From a bacterium (GTDB taxonomy: Bacteria; Krumholzibacteriota; Krumholzibacteriia; WVZY01): DNA of 8,830 nt. Each line of letters begins with the position of its first letter. The first letter of the stretch is position 1. Shown piece after piece: positions 1 through 7,846 of this stretch. The notes beneath the pieces are model-generated. The model had not been told where the DNA came from. It was given only the letters and a program-made list of their open reading frames with translations, and ran no database searches. The stretch covers positions 1-8,830 of the forward strand of contig JAPUJU010000079.1 in the NCBI GenBank assembly GCA_027296025.1. The letters run 5' to 3'. A program made the position numbers and the translations under genes.

Positions 1-63
1 GGTTCTCCGTGGGAAATTCATCTGCGCTGCAGCCTGACCCATTGCATTAGTTGTTGAAGTGCA

Positions 64-1507
64 ATGAGTAATAAAACGACGCGTGACATTTACGGCTTGT
101 ACGATGTCTCACCCGCCGATTCTCACAAAGATCCTCTTGAAAAAGGCCATTTGAGGGCGGCTGAGGGTCGAGCATTCGCCGCAGAGGCGTTAAAAAATCA
201 CACGCTAATTCCGGAAGAGCCATTTTGTGATCGCTGCGGTCGAACAGATGGACTTGCGCCTGGCCGAAATAAACGTGCGAGGCAGCGGCAGCGAACAGTA
301 TCCACCCTCGATGATGACGGCGCTATTGATCTATTGCTATGCCCATGGGATTTTTTCCAGTCGCAAGATTGAACGGGCGACGTATCGGGATGTAGCGGTG
401 AGGTATCTGAGCGGGGACACCCATCCGGACCACGATACGATAGCGAGTTTTCGGCGTCGCAACGGGGACTTATTCGAGCAATGTTTCGTGGAGATATTGG
501 CGATGGCGGGGCACATTGGGCTCTTGAAGGTAGGAACGGTGAGCATCGACGGCACGAAGATGGCGGCTAATGCAAATAAGTACAAGAGCGTGAGCTACGA
601 GCGGTGTGAAGAGTTAATGCGGCGGTTGGAACAACAGGTCGAAGAGTTGGTCAAGCAGGCCGAGGAGGTCGATAGCACTGAGAGCGACGCGGGCGATCGT
701 CTGCCTGAGGAGTTGGCCCGACATGAGAAACTGAAGGAGAAGCTGGGGAAGGCCAAAGCGGTTTTGGAAAAGCGAGCCCGGGACAAAGCGGCCGCCGAGC
801 AGCCCGCCTACGAAGCCAAAGTAGGGGCGCGCAACAAGCGCCAGGGCAGCAGTAAGGGTTGCCACATTAAAGCACCCAAGCAGGAGCCCGAACCAACCGA
901 TCAAGTCAACCTCACCGATGAGGACAGCCGGTTGATGCGGGTAAACAAACGAAGCCCTTATATCCAAGGATACAACGCTCAGGCGGTAGTCGACGCCGAC
1001 GGCAGCCAATTGGTATTAGGTGCTCGGATCAGCACGTGCGCATCGGATCGCAACGAGTTGATCGATGATCTTGAAAGCATTCCGAAGCAACTGGGAAATC
1101 CTGCTACGATTCTGGTAGACACCGGCTATGAGAACATGGAGCAAATCGGACAAGTGGAACAAACCGGTGCTACGGTCTACTGCTCGATGGGACAGGAACG
1201 AGAGCATCACCAACCCCGATACGATTTCAAGCCCCCGAAAGAGAGAAAACCAGCTGTGATCAAAGATCCGCGGCGTCAGGCGATGGCCGATCGCATGGCC
1301 ACCGAGCCGGCCCGGGCGATATACCGCAAGCGCAAGCAAACCGTCGAACCGGTTTTCGGAATTATCAAAGAGGTACTCGGATTCCGCCGCTTCCACCTGC
1401 GAGGAATCTCCAAAGTAGACACCGAATGGCACTTGGTGTGCCTCAGTTACAACTTCAAGCGTCTGTTCAATCTAATTGCAAACAATGCAGCCATAAAGAC
1501 GGCATAA
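64..1507 (+). pseudogene. IS1182-like DDE transposase, frameshifted near its N-terminus
   Basis: Cut-and-paste transposase of the IS1182 type (IS4-like DDE fold). The main frame is open from a GTG at 227 to the TAA at 1505-1507 (426 codons). Catalytic candidates, numbered from that GTG, are D108 in IDGTK, D298 in LVDTGYE and E374 in TVEPVFGIIK, followed by the family's GFRRFHLRG block; a charged coiled-coil-like stretch lies at about 130-200. The N-terminal FSSRKIER and PDHDTIASFRRR blocks are also typical. The expected start of the protein lies in another frame, from ATG 64 to about 219. Removing one C from the CC at 220-221 joins IPEE to HFVIAAVEQMDL in one frame, as expected for the family. 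I therefore read one split gene rather than two. The ATG at 64 is a guess, since that N-terminal segment is weakly typical. A sequencing error at the CC is possible. Confidence 0.8.
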
Positions 1508-1826
1508 AGCTTCTTCAGGGCGGATTTTTGCCCGATCCGGCCCTCTTCGGGCACTCCAAAGGAGAGCGCTTAGTCCCGGCAAGCCGGAATCGACCATAGG
1601 CAACCCTGCAGACACATAGGTCTTGACATCCTTCCCTTTCCGGATTTTCATATACATGGAGGTCGATGCAGGCATCTCCACATCCGGAAGGTTGGGGCCC
1701 CTCGGCATTCACCGATTCTGTGGCGGTTTTCAACACCTCATTTCAAGGGTAGAAGGGCGACAGGCAGGCGCAGTTCGGCTCTCGGCCGAGACGGCCGACT
1801 TCTGGTCAGGCCGAATAGAGAAAACC
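1508..1826. other. Non-coding gap after the IS1182-like transposase
   Basis: I see no convincing gene here; the short open frames lack recognisable motifs. Just after the transposase stop there are mutually exclusive inverted repeats: AGGGCGGAT (1517-1525) against ATCCGGCCCT (1535-1544), and GCCCGA (1530-1535) against TCGGGC (1546-1551). Neither is followed by a T-run, so they are more likely part of the IS end than a terminator. I could not match them to the start of the window as terminal inverted repeats, so the IS boundaries are undefined. A perfect TTGACA occurs at 1623-1628, but the best -10-like TATACA (1651-1656) is 22 bases away, too far for a standard promoter; a TTCATA at 1647-1652 has 18-base spacing and is only a weak candidate. 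Confidence 0.4.
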
Positions 1827-1868
1827 ACCGCACGTCTATGGGCATCCCGGGGTCCGTGCGGTTTTTTT
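1827..1868 (+). terminator. Rho-independent terminator upstream of the fusion gene
   Basis: An 8-bp perfect stem, ACCGCACG (1827-1834) with CGTGCGGT (1855-1862), is followed directly by seven T residues (1862-1868). The 20-base loop can fold further through GGGCATCCCGGGG. It sits about 57 bases before the start codon at 1925 and would insulate the fusion gene from read-through out of the IS element. An attenuator role for the downstream gene is possible, but I see no leader peptide or alternative antiterminator stem. Confidence 0.75.
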
Positions 1869-1924
1869 GTGCCCTGTCTTTGATTGCCGCCTGGGTGTCT
1901 TACTGAAATCCCGGAAGCCAAACC

Positions 1925-4033
1925 ATGAAATGTGTTATCATCGCGGCTGGAAAGGGGGAGAGGATCTCCGGCAGGGGCCCGAGCAAGCCCCTGATCCGTC
2001 TCCTTGGTGTCCCTCTCATTGAACGCACCATTCGAACCGCCGCCGGGGCGGGCCTCGACGACTTTTGCGTGGTCACGGGCCACAACGGGCACACGCTCAC
2101 GCGGTTCCTGGACGGCCTCGGCCGCAGGATGGGCGTTCGCATCAAAACCCTGAAAAACGAACGCTGGGAGGAAGGCAACGGCATTTCCGTCCTTCGCGCC
2201 GAGGAAGCCGTCGATGGACGCTTTGTGCTCCTCATGTCCGACCACGTATTCGACGGTGAGATTTTGAAGCGGCTCAGGGATCAGCCCCTGAACGATGGTG
2301 AAGTCCGACTCGCCGTCGACTACGGCCTGGATTCGAACGACAGCGTGGATGTGGAGGACGTCACGAAGGTCCTCGTCAACGACGGCAGAATCGACAACAT
2401 CGGAAAGCATCTGGCAAATTACAACGCCTACGACACGGGGATTTTCCTCTGCTCCCCCTCGCTGTTCTCAGCAGTCCGCGAGTCCCTGGAGCGTGGGGAC
2501 ACGTCTCTGTCGGGCGCCGTTCGGATCCTGGCCGAAGCCGGACTCGCCCGTCCCTTCAACACCGAGGGTCGCTTCTGGATCGACGTCGACGACCCCGTTT
2601 CCCTGGCAAAAGGCAGAAGCATACTCCTCTCCAACCTGTCGTCCAAGTCCGCCGACGGCTGGGTGTCGCGCCGCCTCAACCGGCCGCTCTCGAGTCGGGT
2701 GTTCACCCCGCTCCTCCTCAAGTTCTTTCCAGGCATCACCGCAAACCAGGTGTCGGCCCTCAGTTTCCTCGTCGCTCTGGTCAGCGCGGCGTGCTTCTTC
2801 CTGGGCCACGTGGTGGGCGGCGCCGTTCTCCTCCACCTGGCAAGCGTGCTGGACGGCTGCGACGGGGAAGTGGCCCGCCTCAAGCACCTCCAGTCCAAGA
2901 TAGGGGACTACCTGGACGCTGTCCTGGACCGCTACGCCGACGGCATCATGTTCGCCGGGTTCACCTACTACGTTCTACAGCAGATGGGGGATCGGGTTCT
3001 TCTGGGGCTGCGATGGCATCCGCTGCTGATCTTCGCGGTGGGCGTAGCCGCCATCCTGGGGCACATCATGGTCAGCTACACCTCCGCGAAGTCCGTGGTC
3101 AACCTCGGCTACCGCTACTCCGGAAGGTGGATTGCGGCGGGCAGAGGACGGGACGTCAGGCTGTTCATCTTCTTCGCAGGCGGTCTGGCGGCCCATTTCA
3201 ACCCCGTCTTTGCCTTTCTCTGTCTGGCCGTCACCGCTGTGCATACCAACCTCGTCGTCGCCTGGCGGGTCGGACGGTCGTGGAGATTGGAGAACTCTCA
3301 GGGTCGATCGGCCGCCGGGGAGCTCAGGGCTGTCATCTTCGACTTCGACGGCACCTTGGCCGACACGATGCCCTTTCTCACCGACCTTGCGGTTCGACTG
3401 ATGACGGCGCACTACCATCTCGCACCCGAAGAAGCGCGGACCCGGTACCTGGAAACCACCGGCCTGGACTTCGCGAGCCAGCTCGAGGAGATCTTCCCAA
3501 ATCACACGAAGAACGCAGAGGTTGTAGCTGCGTTCGAGACGGAGAAGAACGAGCGCATCCTGGAGCAGCCCCTGTTTCCCGACACGATTCCCACCCTCGC
3601 TTACCTCGCCAAACAGGACGTCAAGACGTTCGTCTGCAGCAGCACTCGCCAGGAGCTGATCGATCGATACGCCCGCAAGGCCGGGCTTGCGAACTACGTC
3701 GACGACTTGCGGGGATTCCGGAACGGACGGAACAAGGCCGAGCAGCTCAGATCCATCCTTGCCGAAACGGGCATCAGGCCGGATCAGGCCATTTTCGTCG
3801 GCGACTCGCCGAGGGACGGGGATCTTGCGGAGAGCATCGGCCTCGGATTCGTGCGTGTGGTGAGAGGCGAGGGCCGTGACAGCGATGGCGGCATCGTCTC
3901 GCTGGACGCGCTGCGCGAGATCATCCCACCCGCGGGGTCGACGGAATACGCCACGTGGTCTCGGCACCCTCACGTTCGGGCGGGCGTCGCGTCAGAGCGC
4001 GGCGGGCGCCGCACGCAATCAAATGCGCTATGA
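1925..4033 (+). CDS. Three-domain fusion: IPCT-like nucleotidyltransferase, CDP-alcohol phosphotransferase, HAD phosphatase
   Basis: Intact 702-residue protein; ATG 1925 follows GGAAG at 1913-1917 with 7-base spacing. Residues 1-235 form a nucleotidyltransferase: IAAGKGERISGRGPSKPL (6-23), SDH with D106, and WIDVDDP near 220. Residues 245-460 form a membrane CDP-alcohol phosphotransferase with about six hydrophobic segments and the complete motif D310xxD313GxxAR(x8)GxxxD331xxxD335. Residues 470-665 form a HAD hydrolase with DFDGT (473-477), S572/S573, K604 and GDSPRD (626-631); all key residues are present. The first two domains, in this order, resemble bifunctional IPCT/DIPPS, which makes CDP-inositol from CTP and inositol-1-phosphate and then couples it to a second inositol-1-phosphate, giving phosphorylated di-myo-inositol-phosphate. 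The blocks VDVEDVTKV, NAYDTGIF and DGWVSRRLNR support this. I infer that the HAD domain removes the remaining phosphate. The stop overlaps the next start (ATGA). Inositol as substrate is inferred; another polyol phosphate or a lipid head group is possible. Confidence 0.85.
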   Translation: MKCVIIAAGKGERISGRGPSKPLIRLLGVPLIERTIRTAAGAGLDDFCVVTGHNGHTLTRFLDGLGRRMGVRIKTLKNERWEEGNGISVLRAEEAVDGRFVLLMSDHVFDGEILKRLRDQPLNDGEVRLAVDYGLDSNDSVDVEDVTKVLVNDGRIDNIGKHLANYNAYDTGIFLCSPSLFSAVRESLERGDTSLSGAVRILAEAGLARPFNTEGRFWIDVDDPVSLAKGRSILLSNLSSKSADGWVSRRLNRPLSSRVFTPLLLKFFPGITANQVSALSFLVALVSAACFFLGHVVGGAVLLHLASVLDGCDGEVARLKHLQSKIGDYLDAVLDRYADGIMFAGFTYYVLQQMGDRVLLGLRWHPLLIFAVGVAAILGHIMVSYTSAKSVVNLGYRYSGRWIAAGRGRDVRLFIFFAGGLAAHFNPVFAFLCLAVTAVHTNLVVAWRVGRSWRLENSQGRSAAGELRAVIFDFDGTLADTMPFLTDLAVRLMTAHYHLAPEEARTRYLETTGLDFASQLEEIFPNHTKNAEVVAAFETEKNERILEQPLFPDTIPTLAYLAKQDVKTFVCSSTRQELIDRYARKAGLANYVDDLRGFRNGRNKAEQLRSILAETGIRPDQAIFVGDSPRDGDLAESIGLGFVRVVRGEGRDSDGGIVSLDALREIIPPAGSTEYATWSRHPHVRAGVASERGGRRTQSNAL

Positions 4034-5012
4034 GCGGTCGCATCAGATGGGGTATTCTCGGTACCGGCAAAATCGCCCGGAAATTCGTAGAGGGCCTCGC
4101 CGCGGTCCCCGATGCCGAACTCGTCGCCGTCGGTTCCAGGACCCGCCCGACGGCTGAGGCCTTCGGGGACGCCTTCGGTGTGCCAAGACGCCACGCGTCC
4201 TACTGTGAGCTTGCCGAAGATCGCGACGTCGACGCTGTCTATATCGCCACGCCGAACCCCTTGCACGCACAAAACTGTATCCTCTGCCTGGAAGCGGGCA
4301 AGGCGGTGCTCTGTGAGAAGCCTTTCGCCGTCAATGCCCGTCAGGCCGAGGCCGCCATCAGAACGGCCCGCCATGGCGGGCGTTTTTGATGGAGGCCATG
4401 TGGACCCGCTTCCTGCCCGCCATTGCCGCGGTGCGCGGATGGATTTCAGATGGGGCTCTGGGCGAGGTCCGAATGGTCGAGGTCAATTACGGATATCGCA
4501 CCGAAGTCGATCCACTGGGCAGGGTGTTCAACCCTTCCCTGGCGGGCGGCTCGCTGCTCGACGTCGGCGTGTATGGCGTATCGTTCGCCTCCATGATATT
4601 CGGGCCCCATCCCGACGATGTCAGGAGCGCCGCCCATCTGGGCAAGACGGGTGTCGACGAGCAGGCGGCGAGCGTCCTCCGCTATCCGTCGGGGCGGCTC
4701 GCCCTCCTCATCTCGGCCGTCCGCACCCAGACACACGACGAGGCCCGAATCTACGGCACGGACGGCCGCGTCATCGTCCATCCACCTTTCCACGCCGCCA
4801 CCCGGGCTACGCTCGAACGAGAGGGTGAGCACGAGACCGCTGATTGCCCCCTCGAGGGCAACGGTTTCAACTACCAGATCGAGGAAGTCGGCCGCCGTCT
4901 GCGAGAGGGCCACACTGAAAGCCCCGTTATGCCCCTGGACGAAACCCTCGGCATCGTGCGAATCATGGACCGCATCCGCCAGCAATGGGGCCTGAAGTAT
5001 CCTATGGAATAG
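4030..5012 (+). pseudogene. Gfo/Idh/MocA oxidoreductase (dihydrodiol-dehydrogenase-like), one-base frameshift
   Basis: NAD(P)-dependent dehydrogenase of the Gfo/Idh/MocA family, soluble, acting on sugars, inositols or diols. The ATG at 4030 overlaps the TGA of the fusion gene, so translation is probably coupled. The first frame carries GTGKIA (11-16), ATPNPLHA and the canonical EKP (96-98), then stops at 4387-4389. The second frame (4386-5012) continues with MEAMWTRFLPAI and GGSLLDVGVYGVSFASMIFG. These blocks are typical of the trans-1,2-dihydrobenzene-1,2-diol dehydrogenase-like subgroup. Adding one T to the T5 run at 4383-4387 gives GGRFLMEAMW in a single frame of 327 residues, the usual family length. 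Because the rest is well conserved and the fault sits in a homopolymer, sequencing error or a very recent mutation is more likely than long decay. The substrate cannot be told from the sequence. Confidence 0.82.
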
Positions 5013-5037
5013 AGACCCGAGGCCGTCACTGAAGAAA

Positions 5038-5069
5038 AATGGGTCGCGAACTGTTGCTCGCGACCCATT
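5038..5069. terminator. Bidirectional terminator hairpin between converging genes
   Basis: A perfect 12-bp stem, AATGGGTCGCGA (5038-5049) with TCGCGACCCATT (5058-5069), has an 8-base loop. Read on the minus strand it is followed by TTTTTCTT (complement of 5032-5040, partly inside the stem base). On the plus strand it is followed by CTGTTTT. It lies 25 bases after the oxidoreductase stop and 28 bases beyond the stop of the opposing gene, the expected place for a shared terminator. Confidence 0.75.
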
Positions 5070-5097
5070 CTGTTTTCACCACCAGAGGGTGGTAAAT

Positions 5098-5807
5098 CTA
5101 ACGCTTTTTCACGTCGTACTCAAACCCCGTTCCGCCTTCACCCGAACCCCGCCCGTAGTAGCGCCACTTGGGAAAGTTAAAGTCGGCCGTAATCGACCGC
5201 GGCATCAGAATCGTCGCCTTGAGGAAGGACTCGAGGTCGGGGATGTTGTAGACGTTCACCTGTAACCCCAGTCGTCCCGGTGTTCAAAAACCTCCCGCAT
5301 ATTGGGCATGGCCCAGCCGATGGAGAACCGGCTGACGCCCCAGGAAGTGAACATCTCGAGAATCTCCCTGGCCTTTTCCTCCGTGCTGCAGATCAGTGGC
5401 CCGAGGAAATCCACGGGACACTGGAGGATGGCGCCAGGATGGGCCTCGGCCAACCGTCGAAAGCCATGCTCCTTGAGCATTTCCACGTTGCCGTCGAACC
5501 ACAGTCGTTCGTCGTTGAAGCAGTAATGGCCGACGAACTCCAGCGCCTGCTCGACCAGATGCCCGTTCGATTTCAAGTCCAGTTTGATGGATTTGCCGGA
5601 ATCGCAAAGTTGATCCAAGAGCCGGTCCAGGCCGAGCCAGCTTTCTTCGGCGTCCATCGCACTGACCAGGAAGGAGTCGTGGCGGAGGATCAGATCGCCG
5701 GTGATCGGGTCCGAACGAACATCGCATTCAGCCCCCGGAACTTCCCAGATCCGGAAATGCACCCTTCCAGAACGCTCCCGATCCGAATAGGCTAGACGCT
5801 CTCTCAA
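5098..5807 (-). pseudogene. GDPD/FAM151-like phosphodiesterase-fold gene, 5'-truncated and frameshifted
   Basis: The minus-strand frame from TTG 5807 to the TGA at 5256-5258 encodes AECDVRSDPITGDLILRHDSF. This is the glycerophosphodiesterase pattern ExD followed by GxLxxxHD, with metal ligands E and D and a conserved H. SIKLDLKS follows, then LWFDGNVEMLK and FSIGW, which recall the FAM151 (DUF2181) branch of PLC-like TIM barrels. One C missing near 5264 ends the frame. Adding it gives WGYQVNVYNIPDLESFLKAT and a C-terminus running to the TAG at 5098-5100, about 236 residues in total. The N-terminal HRG or AHAVN block with a catalytic His, expected about 30 residues before ECDV, is absent. The upstream frame is open only to about 5860, has no good start, and abuts a transposase remnant, so the 5' end is probably lost. 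Family assignment is moderate; the substrate is unknown. Confidence 0.6.
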
Positions 5808-5871
5808 TCGCTCGACTAATCTGCATTTGTGCGAGATACTGAAAGAAGCAACGCTTCACTGTTATGTTTCG

Positions 5872-6573
5872 TCACAGCATGCGTGCAAAGTACACAAACG
5901 AGTGTTTTGGAGTAAGACTATGAGCCATGCGCATGCATAGTTCGTTCATCTGCCTGGCATAATCCTCCGGTCCTTGCGGCATCCGATGACGCAGGCCCGC
6001 CTTACGGATCAGTTTGGCGGCCTTGAGCAAAACCCAGTCGGTGGGAAAGTGGATGTTCGCCTCCAGACAAGTGCTATCGATCAGGCAGGTCCCCATCTCA
6101 AAAGGCTGCTCCAATCCCGCCCAGCCGGCCAGATCGGCATTGCCCGCCACCTCGCACAGGCTCTGCTACAAGCCGCGCACCTGTTCTTCCCCAAACAGCT
6201 TCGAACACCGCTCCAGACTGCTTTTGGAGATCCTCCGAATCCCGTCCAGCTCCCGCACCCGGCAAAAATCCGCCAACAGATCGCTCCTTCCCAGCTGCCG
6301 GGACAACTCCCGAAAAGAGATCCCCCCAAGCAGAAAGCTCAGAACTTCCGTGCGTAGCGCCCTTACCCCGCACTGGGCGCGACTTTGCCGCTGCCTGGCG
6401 CTGGCCTGATCCCACCCTTCCAAGGCCATCTCGATTGCCTGCGACTCCAGTTCCGAGTCGACCAGGGATCGCTCGATGCTCTGCACCGTCTCCTCGAAAA
6501 CAGCGTGATCTTTGCAGCTGTGGACCCGGGTTAAGGCTGGACGAAGAACGCTTTGTAAGGCAATATGGCTCAT
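5872..6573 (-). pseudogene. DDE transposase remnant with internal amber codon, 3'-truncated
   Basis: One minus-strand frame runs from ATG 6573 to the TGA at 5872-5874 and is interrupted by an in-frame TAG at 6166-6168. Both parts are in the same frame, so this is a nonsense change, not a frameshift. The N-terminal part is helical, with a DNA-binding look (ISFRELSRQLGRSDLLADF). The C-terminal part has IDSTCLEANIHFPTDWVLL, which is the first catalytic Asp block of a DDE transposase seen in an IS group I cannot place with certainty (IS4/IS5-like or unclassified). The second Asp and the final Glu blocks are missing because the frame ends early, so the protein cannot be active. The last residues (from about 5930 leftwards) look unlike transposase, which suggests the deletion or rearrangement junction lies there, next to the truncated phosphodiesterase-like gene. 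Confidence 0.7.
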
Positions 6574-6618
6574 CGAAAAGGGGTGGTTTGACTAACGCAA
6601 TTATAGAATCCCTTTTCT

Positions 6619-6660
6619 GCCGGATCGAGCGAAAAAACGCTCTATCCGGCTTTTCTTTTT
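6619..6660 (+). terminator. Strong terminator-like hairpin at the upstream edge of the transposase remnant
   Basis: GCCGGATCGAGCG (6619-6631) pairs with CGCTCTATCCGGC (6638-6650) around an A6 loop, with one mismatch in 13 pairs, and is followed by TTTTCTTTTT (6651-6660). The T-run makes it a terminator for plus-strand transcription, yet no plus-strand gene lies just upstream. It may be part of the IS 5' leader or end, or the terminator of a gene that has been lost. Confidence 0.65.
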
Positions 6661-6680
6661 AAAGTAATGTTGCTGTTCCG

Positions 6681-6698
6681 CAACGGCTTACGCCGTTG
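6681..6698 (-). terminator. Hairpin just after the minus-strand dehydrogenase
   Basis: CAACGGC (6681-6687) and GCCGTTG (6692-6698) pair around a 4-base loop, and flanking CTGTTCC/GGACAG can extend the stem with bulges. It starts 14 bases past the TAA of the dehydrogenase. The minus strand lacks a clean T-run after it, so intrinsic termination is uncertain; it may instead protect the transcript end. Confidence 0.4.
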
Positions 6699-6711
6699 GG
6701 ACAGCGCCTAA

Positions 6712-7746
6712 TTACAACCGTACCGCTTCACCCGTTTCCGAGCAGCGCATCGCCGCGTCATAAACCCGCATCATGCGTGCGATTTGTTCTGGCTTGACGA
6801 TGAGTTCCGCCCCCTCATTCAGGACATCCGAGATATTTTGATAGTACGACTTCCAAGAGCCTCTGACGCTCTCAACCACGATCTCACGATTCTCACCACC
6901 GGCTTCCGTCCAAACTTTCGCATAATTGACGGGGTCTTCTTCTGCAGCGTCGATGTTTCCCGCTTTCATTGCCTCCTCCTGCGGATCTCTCCCATGCTGC
7001 ACCAATCCCCCGAGATTCCCCAGAACGTACCAATGGGGTTTGGGGACTTTCGCCAGATTGCTGATTTCTATCTGATAGCGGACGCCGTTTGAAAATTTCA
7101 GCAGCAAGTTCGCATAGTTGCCCATGTCTGTGTTCCACCGGGTATCGTAATAGATATCGCAGAAAACGGTTTGAACCGGTGCATCGACAAGTTGTAGGGC
7201 TTGATCCACGACGTGCGCTGGCCAGTCATAAAGAATTCCACCGCTCTGTTTTCGAACCCCGCGCCAGCCCCGTGGCGGACCGTATCTCATAATCGCAACC
7301 TGGAACAGGTATGGGGTTCCGAGGAAACCGTCCTCGATCACTTTTCTGACAGTGAGGTAGTCACAGTCCCAACGACGATTGTGGAAAACGCTCAACAGGA
7401 CGTTATTTCGCTGACTCGCTTCGATCATCGCATCTGCCTCGGCGGCGTTCATGCACATGATCTTGTCAGTGACAAGGTGCTTGCCGGCATCCATCGCTTT
7501 GATCGCGAGTCTGGCGTGCGTATCGTGCGGAGTCGCGAGGACGACGAGAGAAACGGCATCGTCCGCAATCACCTGATCAATCGTTTCATAGATCCTCACA
7601 TCGGGGCGATCTTGCGCGATAGATTGGCGTCGTTCTGCACTCCGCGAAGCGATTGCATAAAGGTTCAACCCTTCTGCCAAACCGATGAGGTAGGCGTGGA
7701 AATTTCTTCCTGCATTGCCATATCCAATAACTGCTGTGTTAATCAT
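6712..7746 (-). CDS. Gfo/Idh/MocA dehydrogenase, YdgJ/IolU-like (possible inositol dehydrogenase)
   Basis: Intact soluble NAD(P)-dependent oxidoreductase of 344 residues. I place the start at ATG 7746 because AAGGAGAT lies 5-12 bases before it and the protein then opens directly with the Rossmann strand, MINTAVIGYGNAG; an upstream in-frame start at 7818 would add 24 atypical residues. Visible features are GYGNAG (8-13), ATPHDTHA (71-78), TDKIM (93-97) in place of the usual EKP with the catalytic-region Lys kept as K95, FHNRRWDCD (121-129), and D174xxxH178 in the substrate site. FHNRRWDxD is shared with YdgJ of E. coli and IolU of Bacillus, a branch that includes scyllo-inositol dehydrogenases. 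Base composition is visibly less GC-rich than the 1925-5012 unit, so it may have a different origin. A truncated gene lies upstream on the same strand. I see no convincing promoter in the 100-base gap. The substrate is inferred only. Confidence 0.85.
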   Translation of the reverse strand: MINTAVIGYGNAGRNFHAYLIGLAEGLNLYAIASRSAERRQSIAQDRPDVRIYETIDQVIADDAVSLVVLATPHDTHARLAIKAMDAGKHLVTDKIMCMNAAEADAMIEASQRNNVLLSVFHNRRWDCDYLTVRKVIEDGFLGTPYLFQVAIMRYGPPRGWRGVRKQSGGILYDWPAHVVDQALQLVDAPVQTVFCDIYYDTRWNTDMGNYANLLLKFSNGVRYQIEISNLAKVPKPHWYVLGNLGGLVQHGRDPQEEAMKAGNIDAAEEDPVNYAKVWTEAGGENREIVVESVRGSWKSYYQNISDVLNEGAELIVKPEQIARMMRVYDAAMRCSETGEAVRL

Positions 7747-7846
7747 TGAAATCTCCTTTCCACTCCGATCTTCAGGGAGCTTCTGTTCATCTTTGCGGTT
7801 TTGGGGAAGTATTGACAACCGAATTACCGTCCCCTGACAAACGCCT

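Noticed and set aside
1623..1883. 86-codon plus-strand open frame before the fusion gene
   Set aside because: It runs through the terminator stem-loop, has no recognisable motif or ribosome binding site, and ends in the T-run region, so it is most likely chance.
2791..3879. Long open frame overlapping the fusion gene in another plus-strand frame
   Set aside because: It is rich in Arg, Gly and Pro as expected for a shadow in GC-rich DNA, and overlaps clear catalytic motifs of the real frame.
2975..3973. Long minus-strand open frame opposite the fusion gene
   Set aside because: It is antisense to conserved domains and shows no motif; it is a by-product of high GC.
5280..5795. Plus-strand open frame opposite the phosphodiesterase-like gene
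   Set aside because: The minus frame carries the ExD/HD and LDLKS motifs; the plus frame shows nothing recognisable.
7201..7749. Plus-strand open frame opposite the minus-strand dehydrogenase
   Set aside because: The minus strand carries the Rossmann motif, the DxxxH site and a good ribosome binding site; the plus frame is a shadow.
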